The position numbers were made by a program, and so were the translations under genes. A DNA stretch of 64,000 bases from Streptomyces sp. ISL-1 (GTDB taxonomy: Bacteria > Actinomycetota > Actinomycetes > Streptomycetales > Streptomycetaceae), in contig NZ_JAGGOI010000060.1 of NCBI RefSeq assembly GCF_018614585.1, positions 1-64,000 on the forward strand, written 5' to 3'. A model generated the notes under the pieces. The model had not been told where the DNA came from. It searched no databases and saw nothing but the letters and a program-made list of their open reading frames with translations. Below are positions 50,495 to 59,848 of the stretch, one piece after another (within the stretch, counting starts at the first letter, position 1; each line of letters opens with the position of its first letter).

Positions 50495-51580
50495 TCAGAT
50501 CTCGATGCAGGTGCGCAGCGCCTCGCCCGTACGCATCTGGGCCAGGGCGTCGTTGACCTCCGCGAGCCGGACCCGGTGGGTGATCAGCCCTTCGAGGTCG
50601 ATACGGCCCGCCCGCCACAGGGCGATGGCCCGTTCGTACGAGGTGAGCACGTCGCCGCCCCCGTACATCGACGGCAGGATCCGCTTCTCGTCGAAGAACA
50701 GCTCGAACATGTTGAGCTGGAGGAAGTCGTCCATGGCGCCCGCGCCGACGATGCACAGGGTGCCGCCGCGCCGGGTCGTCTCGTACGCCGTGCGCGCGGT
50801 GGCTGACTTGCCGACGACCTCGAAGACGTAGTCGAATCCCTCACCCGCGGTGACGCGCTGTTTGGCGTCGGCCAGTTCGTCGGGCGAGACGGCTTCGGTG
50901 GCTCCGAACCTGAGCGCGGCTTCGCGCCGGGTGACGACCGGGTCGACGGCGACGATCTGGGCCGCGCCCTTGAGCCGCGCGCCCTGGATCGCGGAGATCC
51001 CGACGCCGCCGCAGCCTATGACGGCGACCGACGAACCGGCCGCCACGTCGGCGGTGTTGATGGCCGCGCCGAGACCCGTGGTCACTCCGCAGCCGATGAG
51101 CGCGGCGATGTCGAACGGCACGTCGTCGGGGATCGGCACGGCGCACCCGGCGTCGACGACGACCTCCTCGGTGAAGGTGCCGGTGCCTGCGAAGCCGAAT
51201 ACATCAGAGGGGCCGGCGCCGTGCCGCCTGAAGTTGGGGGTGCCGGCGTTCATGAAGCCGGCCAGACACAGCTGGGTCTGGCCGCGCTTGCAGGCCGGGC
51301 AGGCGCGGCACGCGGGCAGCCAGCACAGCAGTACCCGGTCGCCCTGCTGGAGACCACTCACGCCGTCGCCGACGTCGATGATCTCGCCGGCGCCCTCGTG
51401 CCCGGGGACGAAGGGCGCGGGCTGCGGCAGCACGCCGTTCATCGCGGATACGTCGGAGTGGCACAGTCCGGTGGCCCGGACCCGGATCCTGACCTTGCCG
51501 GGGCCGAAGCCCACCGCCTCGACGTCGTCGAGGATCTCGAGCTTGTCCTGCCCTGTCTCGTGCAGTACGGCTGCGCGCAC
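50495..51580 (-). CDS. Zinc-dependent class III-like alcohol dehydrogenase
   Basis: 361 residues of the medium-chain dehydrogenase family. Catalytic zinc ligands in TGLCHSDVSAMNG and PGHEGAGEI; structural zinc by CRACPACKRGQTQLC (four cysteines); NAD loop VAVIGCGGVGISAIQGARL. Oxidises alcohols to aldehydes, substrate unknown. GTG 51580 is chosen since AGGAG lies 7 nt upstream and it is the usual family start (VRAAVLHETG). The SDR gene follows after 11 bp. Confidence 0.93.
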   Translation of the reverse strand: MRAAVLHETGQDKLEILDDVEAVGFGPGKVRIRVRATGLCHSDVSAMNGVLPQPAPFVPGHEGAGEIIDVGDGVSGLQQGDRVLLCWLPACRACPACKRGQTQLCLAGFMNAGTPNFRRHGAGPSDVFGFAGTGTFTEEVVVDAGCAVPIPDDVPFDIAALIGCGVTTGLGAAINTADVAAGSSVAVIGCGGVGISAIQGARLKGAAQIVAVDPVVTRREAALRFGATEAVSPDELADAKQRVTAGEGFDYVFEVVGKSATARTAYETTRRGGTLCIVGAGAMDDFLQLNMFELFFDEKRILPSMYGGGDVLTSYERAIALWRAGRIDLEGLITHRVRLAEVNDALAQMRTGEALRTCIEI

Positions 51581-51605
51581 GGCGCGGCTCCTCTCGTACG
51601 GATGG

Positions 51606-52469
51606 CTAGGCGTGTTCAACGATGGTGTCGGCGAGGACCGGCGCGTCGTCCCTCTCGACGGCGGTCACCGCCACCTGGACGCGGTCGGACTCCGGCGAGC
51701 CGGCCCACATCCGGATACGCAGGCTCTCGCCGGGGAAGGCGACCCCGGCGAAGCGCGTCGTGTACGAACGGACACGGCCGACGTTCCCGCCGAGCAGCGT
51801 GTCGACGACCGCCTTGAGCGTCATGCCGTACGAGCACAGCCCGTGCAGGATGGGCCGGTCGAAGCCGGCGAGCGCGGCGAACTCGGGGTCGGCGTGCAGC
51901 GGGTTCCAGTCGCCGGAGAGCCGGTAGAGGAGTGCCTGGTCCTCCCGGACGGTCTTCTCCACGGTCTTGTCCGGTTCGCGGGAGGGGAGTTCGATGCGCG
52001 GCGAGGGCCCGCGGTCGCCGCCGAAGCCGCCTTCTCCGCGTACGAAGAGCTGGGCGTCGCTCGTCCACAACGGGCCTTCGTCGTCGGCCGCTTCGGTACG
52101 CAGGACGAGGACCGCGGCCTTGCCCTTGTCGTAGACGGCCGCGACCTTGGAGGTCGATACGGCGCTGCCCTCGACCGGGATCGGCCGGTGCAGCCGAATG
52201 CTCTGCCCGCCGTGCAGCACGGCTGCCAGGTCGACGTCGAGGCCGGGTCCGAAGAGCCCGCTGACGACGCCCAGGCCCGAGCCCGCGACGGTGGCGAAGC
52301 TCGGCAGCACATGGAGCTTCGACTCGAGGGTGTAGCGGAGCTCGTCGGGGTCGGTGGCGGGGACGCCCGCGCCGAGGCCGAGGTGGTAGAGCTGGACGTC
52401 CTTGTGGCCCCAGCTGATCCTGGCGCTGCGGGACTCGGCGGCGACGGCCTTGGCGGCATCGATGGGCAT
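51606..52469 (-). CDS. MaoC-family enoyl-CoA hydratase with two hot-dog domains
   Basis: 287 residues: an N-terminal hot-dog domain (about 1-130) and a C-terminal MaoC domain with the hydratase-2 motif LSGDWNPLHADPEFAALAGFDRPILHG, where D and H are catalytic. Adds water to trans-2-enoyl-CoA. First gene of the MaoC-ADH-SDR cluster; a 16-bp perfect palindrome of KstR type lies about 95 bp before the start. Confidence 0.93.
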   Translation of the reverse strand: MPIDAAKAVAAESRSARISWGHKDVQLYHLGLGAGVPATDPDELRYTLESKLHVLPSFATVAGSGLGVVSGLFGPGLDVDLAAVLHGGQSIRLHRPIPVEGSAVSTSKVAAVYDKGKAAVLVLRTEAADDEGPLWTSDAQLFVRGEGGFGGDRGPSPRIELPSREPDKTVEKTVREDQALLYRLSGDWNPLHADPEFAALAGFDRPILHGLCSYGMTLKAVVDTLLGGNVGRVRSYTTRFAGVAFPGESLRIRMWAGSPESDRVQVAVTAVERDDAPVLADTIVEHA

Positions 52470-52563
52470 GAGGATGCTGCTCCTTGATGAGTGGAAGACC
52501 TCGGCGCGGCCGTCCGCACCGTCGGCCGCACCGAGGTCGTACGGGACCGGCCCCAGGCCAGTT

Positions 52564-52579
52564 CTAGAACGCGTTCTAG
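52564..52579. promoter_or_regulatory. KstR-type operator upstream of the MaoC gene
   Basis: CTAGAACGCGTTCTAG is a perfect 16-bp palindrome fitting TNNAACNNGTTNNA, the site published for the mycobacterial lipid and sterol repressor KstR. It lies in the gap between the MaoC operon and the divergent ABC exporter. Confidence 0.7.
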
Positions 52580-52745
52580 GAGTCGGTGGCCCCTATGTAT
52601 AACGCAGCCCCCATTACTTGTGAAGACTGCTGACTCCATGTCAGCACTGGCCGCCGACGGCATGCGCCACCGGGACATTTGTCACCGCCGAGTGCGTACG
52701 TGCGCATCTGCCGGAGCCCTGCGCCCGCTCCATAGCGTGATCCGT

Positions 52746-53675
52746 ATGACGCAGACGCAGACAACTGGGAGCGAGTCGGCGGCGGTGAGCTTCGCCGGGG
52801 CGGCCAAGGCCTTCGGCGCGGTACGTGCCGTCGACGGCATAGACCTCGGCATCCGGCGCGGCGAGACGGTCGCTCTGCTCGGCCGCAACGGCGCGGGCAA
52901 GTCCACCGCCATCAGCCTGATGCTCGGCCTGAACGACCCCGACGCCGGACGGGTCCGGATCTTCGGCCGTGCCCCCGGGCAGGCCGTCGCCGCCGGTCTG
53001 GTCGGCGCGATGCTCCAGGACGGCCGTCCGATCCCCCGGGTGACCGTGCGCGAACTGGTCACCTTCGTGGCCCGCACCTACCCGCGACCGCTGCCGGTCG
53101 CCGAGGCTCTGGAGCTGGCCGGGCTCACCGAGCCGGCGGACCGCCGCGGCGACAGGCTCTCCGGCGGCCAGGTGCAGCGCCTCCGCTTCGCCGTCGCGCT
53201 GGCCGGCAACCCGGAGCTGATCGTCCTCGACGAGCCGACCGCCGCGCTGGACGTCGAGGCGCGGCACGCCTTCTGGAAGTCGATGCGGGCGTACGCCTCG
53301 CGCGGCAACACGGTCCTGTTCTCCACCCACTACCTGGAGGAGGCCGACAGCAACGCCGACCGGATCGTCGTCGTCGACCACGGCCGGATCGTGGCCGACG
53401 GCAGCGGCGAGCGGATCAAGCGGTCGGTCGGCAGCAGCCTCGTCGCCTTCGACCTGGCGGGAGGGGACGGGGAGGGTCTCGGCCTGCTTCCGGGCGTCGT
53501 CTCGGTCGAGATCCGCGGGGACCGGGCCCGGCTGCGTACGGCCGACTCCGACGCCACGGTCGTCGCACTCGCCGGACTCGGTGCGATCCGCGGCCTCGAA
53601 GTCACCCCAGCGACGCTCGAGGACGCGTTCCTCGCCCTGACCGACAGTCGTGACCGCGCCAAGGAGACCATGTGA
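52746..53675 (+). CDS. ABC exporter ATP-binding protein, two-component-linked
   Basis: 309 residues with Walker A LLGRNGAGKSTA, signature RLSGGQVQRLRFA, Walker B LIVLDEPTAALD and H-loop VLFSTHYLEEA, plus a C-terminal extension typical of antibiotic-export (CcmA/NatA-like) ATPases. ATG 52746 follows TAGCGT by 7 nt, so probably leaderless. It is the first of four genes: ATPase, permease, histidine kinase, response regulator, an arrangement often linked to peptide-antibiotic resistance. Confidence 0.93.
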   Translation: MTQTQTTGSESAAVSFAGAAKAFGAVRAVDGIDLGIRRGETVALLGRNGAGKSTAISLMLGLNDPDAGRVRIFGRAPGQAVAAGLVGAMLQDGRPIPRVTVRELVTFVARTYPRPLPVAEALELAGLTEPADRRGDRLSGGQVQRLRFAVALAGNPELIVLDEPTAALDVEARHAFWKSMRAYASRGNTVLFSTHYLEEADSNADRIVVVDHGRIVADGSGERIKRSVGSSLVAFDLAGGDGEGLGLLPGVVSVEIRGDRARLRTADSDATVVALAGLGAIRGLEVTPATLEDAFLALTDSRDRAKETM

Positions 53676-54406
53676 TGCCGAAGATCGCCGAGTACGTCAA
53701 GCTCGAAACGCGCCGGACCTTGCGCGACCCCGGCTTCGTCATCTTCAGCGCCGGGATGCCCGTACTGATGTATTTGTTGTTCACCAACCTCGGCGGAGCC
53801 GGCCAGGTGGACGGCTGGAAGGCCATGTCCATGGTCGGCATGGCCGCGTACGGCGCGCTCGGCGCGGCGATGAGCGTGGGCACCGGGATCGCCGAGGACA
53901 GGACGCTGGGCTGGCTGCGACAGTTGCGGATCACCCCGATGAGCCCTCGCCAGGTGGTGGTGGGCCGCGCGCTGACCGGCTCGGTGACCGTGCTCCCCGC
54001 GATCCTGTCCGTGCTCGTAGCGGGCGGGCTGGTCAACGGCGTGCGGCTGGACCTCTGGCAGTGGGCGGCGCTCACCCTGCTGCTCTGGGCCGGCGCAACC
54101 CCCTTCACCCTGCTCGGCATCGGCAATGGCTACCGGCTCACCGCCCAGGCCACGGGCGTGGTGAATGTGGCTACGTTGATGGGTCTCGCGGTGGTCGGCG
54201 GGCTGTGGTTCCCCATCGACGCCTTCCCCGACTGGCTGCGCTCGGTCTCCCGGTTCACGCCGGCCAACCGGTTCGCCGACCTCGGCTGGTCGGTCACGCA
54301 TGGCGCGGCGCCCGGGCTCACCACCGTCGCTGTGGTGCTGGGCTGGCTGGGAATATTCGGCTCGTACGCTGTGGTCTCGTACCGCCGCGCCGGGCGGACC
54401 GCGTAA
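53675..54406 (+). CDS. ABC-2 type membrane permease
   Basis: 243 residues, six predicted helices with the loop GTGIAEDRTLGWLRQLRITPMSPRQ of ABC-2 permeases. Its ATG overlaps the ATPase stop by one base (TGATG), with AAGGAG 8 nt upstream; GTG 53672 is an alternative. Membrane half of the exporter. Confidence 0.92.
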   Translation: MPKIAEYVKLETRRTLRDPGFVIFSAGMPVLMYLLFTNLGGAGQVDGWKAMSMVGMAAYGALGAAMSVGTGIAEDRTLGWLRQLRITPMSPRQVVVGRALTGSVTVLPAILSVLVAGGLVNGVRLDLWQWAALTLLLWAGATPFTLLGIGNGYRLTAQATGVVNVATLMGLAVVGGLWFPIDAFPDWLRSVSRFTPANRFADLGWSVTHGAAPGLTTVAVVLGWLGIFGSYAVVSYRRAGRTA

Positions 54407-54421
54407 CGGGGGCGAGCGACC

Positions 54422-55708
54422 ATGCGCTGGAAGTTCGAACGCCACATCAGGCCGATGGGCGCGAGGAAGGGCCACTGCGCGTGGAAGGGCGGCTGCGCGT
54501 GGAAGGGCGACTGGCAGGCACAAAAGGCCAAGTGGCGGGAGCGGAAGAGACCCGGGAGGACCGGTCCCGAGCAGATGGGCCCGCCCAACGGCTTCGCCCT
54601 GCTGCCCTGGCTGCTGATGGGCATGGGCGCCTTCTCCAACCTCCTCCAGGGCAAGACCCCCAATCCCTGGATCGGCGGGATAGGTCTGCTGGCCTTCAAC
54701 TCCCTCTACATCCATGTGGTGTTCCGCGCCTTCGACAAGAAGGCGCGCCAGGCCCCCTCCACCCGCCGGGCGCTTCTCGCGCTGGCCGTGATCACCTGCG
54801 GACTGGCCATCACGTACGGGGGCAGCTGGCTGCTCTTCTTCATGCTGCTCGGCCTGGCCACCGGATCGATCGTGCGGGGCAGGTGGCTCGGCCCGATCGC
54901 GCTCGGCCTGGGCGCCCTCGCGGGTGTCGTCGCAGGGCTGCGGGACGGCTGGGGTGCCGTCAATGTCGCGTACGGGACCTTCATCTCCTGCATGGTGACC
55001 GCCGCGATCCTCGCCCTGTCGGAGACCGTCAAGGAACTCCGCGAGACTCGCGAGGAGTTGGCCCGCTCAGCGGTGGAGCAGGAGCGGCTGCGCTTCTCCC
55101 GTGATCTGCACGATCTGCTCGGCCACACCCTCTCGGTCATCGTGGTCAAGTCGGAGGCGGCGCGCCGCCTCGCCCCGCGCGACATGGACGCCGCGCTGGC
55201 CCAGATCACCGATATCGAGTCGGTGGGCCGCCAGGCCCTGACCGAGATCCGGGAAGCGGTGACGGGCTACCGCGATGGCAGCCTCGCCACGGAACTCGAC
55301 CGGGCGCGCTCGGCGCTCACCGCCGCCGAAATCGAGCCCGTCGTCCGCCGGTCGGGCCCCCCGCCGGAGCCGCAGACGGCTGCCCTGCTGGGCTGGGTGG
55401 TCAGGGAGGCGGTGACCAATGCCGTACGCCACAGCGGCGCGACGAAGTGCGAGATCACGGTCGAGGGCACCGCGGAACGGGTCCGCCTGACGATCACCGA
55501 CGACGGCCGCGGCGCCCCCGCCGACGCCGCCCCGGCTCCGTACGGCACAGGCCTGAAGGGTCTGACGGAGCGCCTCGCGGCGGCGGGCGGCTCTCTGCAC
55601 GCGGGACCCTCGACGCGCGGCGGCTTCCGGGTGCGCGCGGAACTCCCGGTGGACTCGGTGAAGTCGGCGGACCTGGCCGGGGCCGCGGGTCCGCGGCACA
55701 CCGAATGA
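54422..55708 (+). CDS. NarL-type sensor histidine kinase
   Basis: 428 residues. A basic cytoplasmic lead, four to five helices (about 55-175), then the HisKA_3 dimerisation helix with phospho-His in RFSRDLHDLLGHTLSVIVVK and an HATPase domain with VVREAVTNAVRHS (N box), TDDGRGAPADA (G1) and GTGLKGLTERL (G2). Probably senses envelope stress or a peptide and phosphorylates the next gene product. 15 bp after the permease. Confidence 0.92.
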   Translation: MRWKFERHIRPMGARKGHCAWKGGCAWKGDWQAQKAKWRERKRPGRTGPEQMGPPNGFALLPWLLMGMGAFSNLLQGKTPNPWIGGIGLLAFNSLYIHVVFRAFDKKARQAPSTRRALLALAVITCGLAITYGGSWLLFFMLLGLATGSIVRGRWLGPIALGLGALAGVVAGLRDGWGAVNVAYGTFISCMVTAAILALSETVKELRETREELARSAVEQERLRFSRDLHDLLGHTLSVIVVKSEAARRLAPRDMDAALAQITDIESVGRQALTEIREAVTGYRDGSLATELDRARSALTAAEIEPVVRRSGPPPEPQTAALLGWVVREAVTNAVRHSGATKCEITVEGTAERVRLTITDDGRGAPADAAPAPYGTGLKGLTERLAAAGGSLHAGPSTRGGFRVRAELPVDSVKSADLAGAAGPRHTE

Positions 55709-55758
55709 CCTGCTCGCCGAATGACCCGCAGGTGGGACCGTCGCCATACCCTTGGGCC

Positions 55759-56400
55759 GTGGAAGAGATGCCCCAGGATCACCGGCCCGCCAAGTGCGTA
55801 CGTGTCCTCCTCGCCGAGGACCAGGGCATGATGCGCGGCGCGCTCGCGCTGCTGCTCGGCCTTGAGGCGGACATGGAGGTGGTGGCCCAGGTCGCCAGGG
55901 GCGATGCCATCGTCGATGCGGCGCTCACCTCACGGCCCGATGTGGCCCTGCTGGACATCGAGCTGCCCGGGCGCAGCGGGCTGGACGCCGCCGCCGATCT
56001 GCGGGACGAGGTGCCCGACTGCCGGGTGTTGATCCTGACGACCTTTGGGCGACCGGGCTATCTGCGGCGGGCCATGGAGGCGGGGGCCGCGGGTTTCCTC
56101 GTCAAGGACGGGCCGGTGGAGGAGCTGGCGGTGGCGATCCGGCGGGTGCTGACCGGCGAGACCGTGATCGACCCGGCGCTCGCCGCCGCCGCATTGAGCG
56201 CCGGGCCGAGTCCGCTCACCGCCCGTGAACGGGATGTGCTGAACGCCGCGGTGGACGGTGCGACGGTCTCCGATATCGCCGCGGCGCTGCATCTGTCCGA
56301 GTCGACCGTACGGAACTACCTGTCGTCGGCGATCGGCAAGACGGGCACGCGCAACCGCATGGAGGCGGTGCGAGCGGCGCGTCAGCAGGGCTGGCTGTGA
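55759..56400 (+). CDS. NarL/FixJ-type response regulator
   Basis: 213 residues: receiver domain with acidic pocket LLAEDQGMMRG, phosphoacceptor D in ALLDIELPGRS, T and K in LTTFG and FLVKDG; then a LuxR-type HTH (PLTARERDVLNAAVDGATVS DIAAALHLSES, broken here to stay short). GTG 55759 follows TACCCT by 6 nt (leaderless); ATG 55768 and an ATG 55705 overlapping the kinase stop (ATGA) are in-frame alternatives. Controls probably the ABC operon. Confidence 0.92.
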   Translation: MEEMPQDHRPAKCVRVLLAEDQGMMRGALALLLGLEADMEVVAQVARGDAIVDAALTSRPDVALLDIELPGRSGLDAAADLRDEVPDCRVLILTTFGRPGYLRRAMEAGAAGFLVKDGPVEELAVAIRRVLTGETVIDPALAAAALSAGPSPLTARERDVLNAAVDGATVSDIAAALHLSESTVRNYLSSAIGKTGTRNRMEAVRAARQQGWL

Positions 56401-56404
56401 CCGA

Positions 56405-56520
56405 ACATCCAAGCCCGCCGGGGGGAGATTGAGGACACTCCCCCTACGCCCGTAGTACGGGGGTCCGGGGACTTACCCCCGGTTCGGGAAGGGGGCGAGG
56501 TCCGGGGCCGGAGCCGCCGG
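56405..56520. repeat. Copy of the dispersed GC-rich repeat after the response regulator
   Basis: CAAGCCCGCCGGGG and GGGGAGATTGAGGACA match the 20.9-kb array; CCGTAGTACGGGGGTCCGGG forms a small hairpin. It fills the gap between convergent genes. Confidence 0.65.
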
Positions 56521-57996
56521 TTACGGCTCCGCCCGGCGCGGCAGCCAGAACAGCATCAGCACCGCCGCGGCCAGCAGCACCCCGGTCCCCGTACGGAACG
56601 CCAGGGCGTAACCGGCGGTCAGCGCCTCCGGGTCCGTGCCGCCCGCCGTGCGGGCCGCGGCGACCGTGGAGAGGACGGCGAGGCCCAGCGCGCCGCCCAT
56701 CGTGCGGGAGGTGTTGACCAGGCCCGAGACCAGGCCCGCGTCGCCCGGCGCCGCGCATGATGTGGCGAGGGCGGCGAGTGGGGTCGCCGCGAGGCCGGCG
56801 CCCGCCATCATCAGGATGCCGGGGCCCAGGATCGAAGTGAGGTACGTGCCGTCCGCGGTCATCGTGGACTGCCAGCCGAACCCGGTCGCGGCGACCAGCG
56901 CGCCGATGACCGCGACATTCCTGGCTCCGGCCCGCACCATCAGGCGGGGCGCGAGTTTCGAGCCGACGATGACGCTGACCGAGCTGGGGATGAGCGCCAG
57001 GCCCGCCTGCAGCGGCGGGTAGCCCAGCACGTTCTGGGCGTACACCGTCATGAAGAACCACATGGCGAACGACGCCGAACCGCACACGAACATGGCCACG
57101 TTCGCCGCGGTCACCGCGCGCGAGCGGAACACCTTCAGCGGCATCAGCGGCGCACCGGTCCGCGCCTCCACGGCCACGAAGAGGGCCAGCACCGCGAGCC
57201 CGCCGATCAGCGGGAGCAGCGTGCCGGGCGCGGTCCAGCCCGACTCCTCGGTCTGCACGATGCCGTACGCGAAGGACGCGAGGCCACCCGTGACCAGCAC
57301 GGCGCCCGGCAGGTCGAGCCGACGGCCCTTGCCCTCCCGGCTCTCGGTGAGCCAGATCGCCGCGGCGACCAGGACCAGCGCGCCGATCGGCACATTGATC
57401 AGCAGCACCCAGCGCCAGGACAGCAGGTCGGTGAGAACGCCGCCGACGAGTCCGCCGGCCGCGCCGCCCGCCGCGCCCACCGCCGTCCAGGTGCCGATCG
57501 CCCGGGTGCGCGCCGGGCCCGGCGGCACGGCCGAGGTCACGATGGTGAGGGTCGCGGGCGCGAGCACGGCCGCGCCCAGGCCCTGTACGGCGCGGGCGGC
57601 GAGCAGCTGCCAGCCCTCCTGCGCGAACCCGCCCGCGACGGACGCAGCGGTGAACAGCCCGAGCCCGGCGAGGAACATCAGCTTGCGGCCGAAGATGTCC
57701 GCGGCCCGCCCGCCGAGCAGCATGAACCCGGCGAAGGCGATGGAGTACGCGTTCAGGACCCACTGCAGGCCGATCGTGGTGAGCCCGAGGTCGGCGCGCA
57801 TCGAGGGCAGCGCGACATTGACCACGGACACGTCGAGCACGACGAGGAACTGTCCGGCGCACGCGGCGAGAATCACCGCCCAGGTACGCGCGGACGGGGC
57901 GATGGGCTCCGATGTGCGGGACTGTGGGGCGTCTGACGGGGCTTGGACCATGAGCGTCATGGTCTCAGCCATGCTGTGGTCCGTACATGCCGACAT
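56521..57996 (-). CDS. MFS transporter, DHA2/EmrB family exporter
   Basis: 491 residues, 14 predicted helices. Helix 1 VVLDVSVVNVALPSMRADLG and motif A GGRAADIFGRKLMF, with helix 5 VGAAGGAAGGLVGGVLTDLL, define DHA2. Longest start is ATG 57996; ATGs at 57972, 57960 and 57951 are in frame and none has a clear ribosome site, so the true N-terminus is uncertain by up to 15 residues. Together with the nearby ABC exporter it may serve drug export; no regulator adjacent. Confidence 0.9.
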   Translation of the reverse strand: MSACTDHSMAETMTLMVQAPSDAPQSRTSEPIAPSARTWAVILAACAGQFLVVLDVSVVNVALPSMRADLGLTTIGLQWVLNAYSIAFAGFMLLGGRAADIFGRKLMFLAGLGLFTAASVAGGFAQEGWQLLAARAVQGLGAAVLAPATLTIVTSAVPPGPARTRAIGTWTAVGAAGGAAGGLVGGVLTDLLSWRWVLLINVPIGALVLVAAAIWLTESREGKGRRLDLPGAVLVTGGLASFAYGIVQTEESGWTAPGTLLPLIGGLAVLALFVAVEARTGAPLMPLKVFRSRAVTAANVAMFVCGSASFAMWFFMTVYAQNVLGYPPLQAGLALIPSSVSVIVGSKLAPRLMVRAGARNVAVIGALVAATGFGWQSTMTADGTYLTSILGPGILMMAGAGLAATPLAALATSCAAPGDAGLVSGLVNTSRTMGGALGLAVLSTVAAARTAGGTDPEALTAGYALAFRTGTGVLLAAAVLMLFWLPRRAEP

Positions 57997-58023
57997 CGAT
58001 GTATGGGTCGGGGCCCTTTGGAC

Positions 58024-59238
58024 CTAGGACTTCCGCAGCAGGGTGACCACCGCCGCCCCGCCGAGCCCGATGTTGTGCGCGAGCCCCACCCGCGCGCCCG
58101 CCATCTGCCGCGGGCCCGCTTCACCCCTCAACTGCCGTACCAACTCGGCGGCTTGGGCCAGCCCGGTCGCGCCCAGCGGATGCCCCTTGGAGATCAGACC
58201 GCCGGAAGGGTTGACCACCCACCGGCCGCCGTACGTCGTCGCCCCGCTCTCCACGAGCTTGCCCGACTCGCCGTCCGCGCACATGCCCAGCGCCTCGTAG
58301 GTGAGCAGCTCGTTGATGGAGAAGCAGTCGTGGAGCTCGATGACGTCGACGTCCTCGATGCCGAGCCCTGAGGCCGCGAAGACCTGCCGTCCCGCCGCCC
58401 GTGACATCGGCTTGCCGACGACATCGATGCAGGAGCCGGAGGCGAAGGACTCCTCGGTGTCGGTGGTCATCGTCTGGGCCGCGATCTCCACGGCCTTCTC
58501 GTGCAGCCCGTGCCGGACGACGAACCGCTCGGAGACGACGACCGCGGCGGCCGACCCGTCGGAGGTGGGCGAGCACTGGAGCTTGGTGAGCGGCCGGTGG
58601 ATCGTCTTCGCGGCGAGGATCTCGTCGACCGAGTAGACGTTCTGGAACTGGGCGTCGGGGTTGTTCGCCGAGTGCCGGTGGTTCTTGGCGCCGACGGCGG
58701 CGAGCTGCGCCTCGGTGGTGCCGTACCGCTCCATGTGCTCGCGAGCGGCGTTGCCGAAGATCTGGGCCGTGGGCGGACTCATCTCGAAGCCGTGCGCGGC
58801 CGCCATCAACCCGTAGTGGCGGGCGACGGGCGAGGTCGTGCCGCCGACATTGCCGGCTCCGCCACGGGCCCCGCCGTCCGAGCCCGCGCCCAAGGCGCCC
58901 CGGGTCATCTTCTCGAAGCCCAGGGCGAGTACGCAGTCGCTGATGCCGCCCTCGACGAACTGCCGCGCCATCATCAGGGCCGTCGACCCCGTCGCGCAGT
59001 TGTTGTTGACGTTGTAGACGGGCACGCCGGTCAGGCCGAGTTCGTACGCGGCTCGCTGGCCCGCCGTCGACGCCTGGAAGCAGTACCCGACAGGCACCTG
59101 CTCGACAAGGCCGTACGAGATCCCCGCGTCGGCGAGCGCGCGCGTCCCCGCCTCCTTCGCCATGTCCCAGTACTGCCAGTCCCTGGACTCGGGCTTCTCG
59201 AATTTCGTCGTCCCGACCCCGACGATGTACGACTTCAT
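58024..59238 (-). CDS. SCP-x/thiolase-like lipid-transfer protein
   Basis: 404-residue thiolase-family protein. YNVNNNCATGSTALMMARQF carries the active-site cysteine, DVIELHDCFSINELL the H-D-CF motif, and NPSGGLISKGHPLGATGLAQ the catalytic His with GHP. GAGAGG precedes ATG 59238. In sterol and fatty-acid breakdown such proteins cut 3-ketoacyl-CoA. The KstR-type box at 59537 and the 59235-59525 remnant lie upstream in the same direction. Confidence 0.93.
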   Translation of the reverse strand: MKSYIVGVGTTKFEKPESRDWQYWDMAKEAGTRALADAGISYGLVEQVPVGYCFQASTAGQRAAYELGLTGVPVYNVNNNCATGSTALMMARQFVEGGISDCVLALGFEKMTRGALGAGSDGGARGGAGNVGGTTSPVARHYGLMAAAHGFEMSPPTAQIFGNAAREHMERYGTTEAQLAAVGAKNHRHSANNPDAQFQNVYSVDEILAAKTIHRPLTKLQCSPTSDGSAAAVVVSERFVVRHGLHEKAVEIAAQTMTTDTEESFASGSCIDVVGKPMSRAAGRQVFAASGLGIEDVDVIELHDCFSINELLTYEALGMCADGESGKLVESGATTYGGRWVVNPSGGLISKGHPLGATGLAQAAELVRQLRGEAGPRQMAGARVGLAHNIGLGGAAVVTLLRKS

Positions 59239-59525
59239 GTCTTCCTCTCAGTCCTGGGCAGGCCGATGATGCGCTCGGCGACGGGGTTGAGCGGCGGTGA
59301 GGCTGCCGGCGCCGAGCGCGATCGCCCAGATCCACCGCCCGTCCGTGAGGCCCGCGAGGTCCCCGACCAGCTCCCGCTGCCCGGCGCGGCGCAGCAGGCC
59401 GTGGCGGCGGCGGCGAGAAACCTGGGCAGAACCTTCCGCGTTCCCTCGGGAGGCACGACACGCGCCGGCATGCCGCGTACGGACCGGGCCAACCCCCGTT
59501 GTTCGTGAGCGATTCCGATGCGCAT
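59235..59525 (-). pseudogene. Acyl-CoA dehydrogenase remnant, N-terminal end
   Basis: ATG 59525 reads MRIGIAHEQRGLARSVRGMP ARVVPPEG (split for length), matching the first helix of acyl-CoA dehydrogenases; after about 30 residues the frame turns into arginine/serine-rich sequence, while another frame reads GQRELVGDLAGLTDGRWIWA. Full-length enzymes have about 350-400 residues; here 96 codons end at TGA overlapping the thiolase ATG (ATGA). A deletion and frameshift have destroyed it, with the coupling kept. Confidence 0.6.
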
Positions 59526-59536
59526 GAGCGGCAGAC

Positions 59537-59567
59537 TAGAACACGTTTCAATCTGACGGTAGGTCAG
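59537..59567. promoter_or_regulatory. KstR-type box and adjacent inverted repeat upstream of the thiolase operon
   Basis: TAGAACACGTTTCA (59537-59550) fits TNNAACNNGTTNNA exactly and lies 12 bp before the remnant's ATG. Next to it CTGACGGTAGGTCAG (59553-59567) is a 5-bp-arm inverted repeat, a second possible operator. The remaining noncoding part of this gap, to 59848, shows nothing else clear. Confidence 0.65.
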
Positions 59568-59848
59568 GTGCCGGGGTTCCTGCTCAACGCGTGCGACGGT
59601 GCGGTGGAGGCGGGTGGAGGACCCGAGCCAGACCTGTGGTGCGTCACCGGCAGTCGTCGTGTTCCTCGAGGGCTCCGACCACCTGACAGCCGGTCGTTGC
59701 CTCGACCGTGACAGTTCTCCGGCTGCCCGGTGCAGAGCTCGCTGAATCCGGCGAGATTCAACGACCGGATGCGACCCGGCCCAGCGCGTCACCAACTCAT
59801 GTCACGCGAGACCTCGACCCGTGCGGCGGTGATCGTTACGGTGGCCCG

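Noticed and set aside
59499..59711. 70-codon plus-strand frame
   Set aside because: Covers the KstR-type box and promoter on the other strand and has no coding-like composition.
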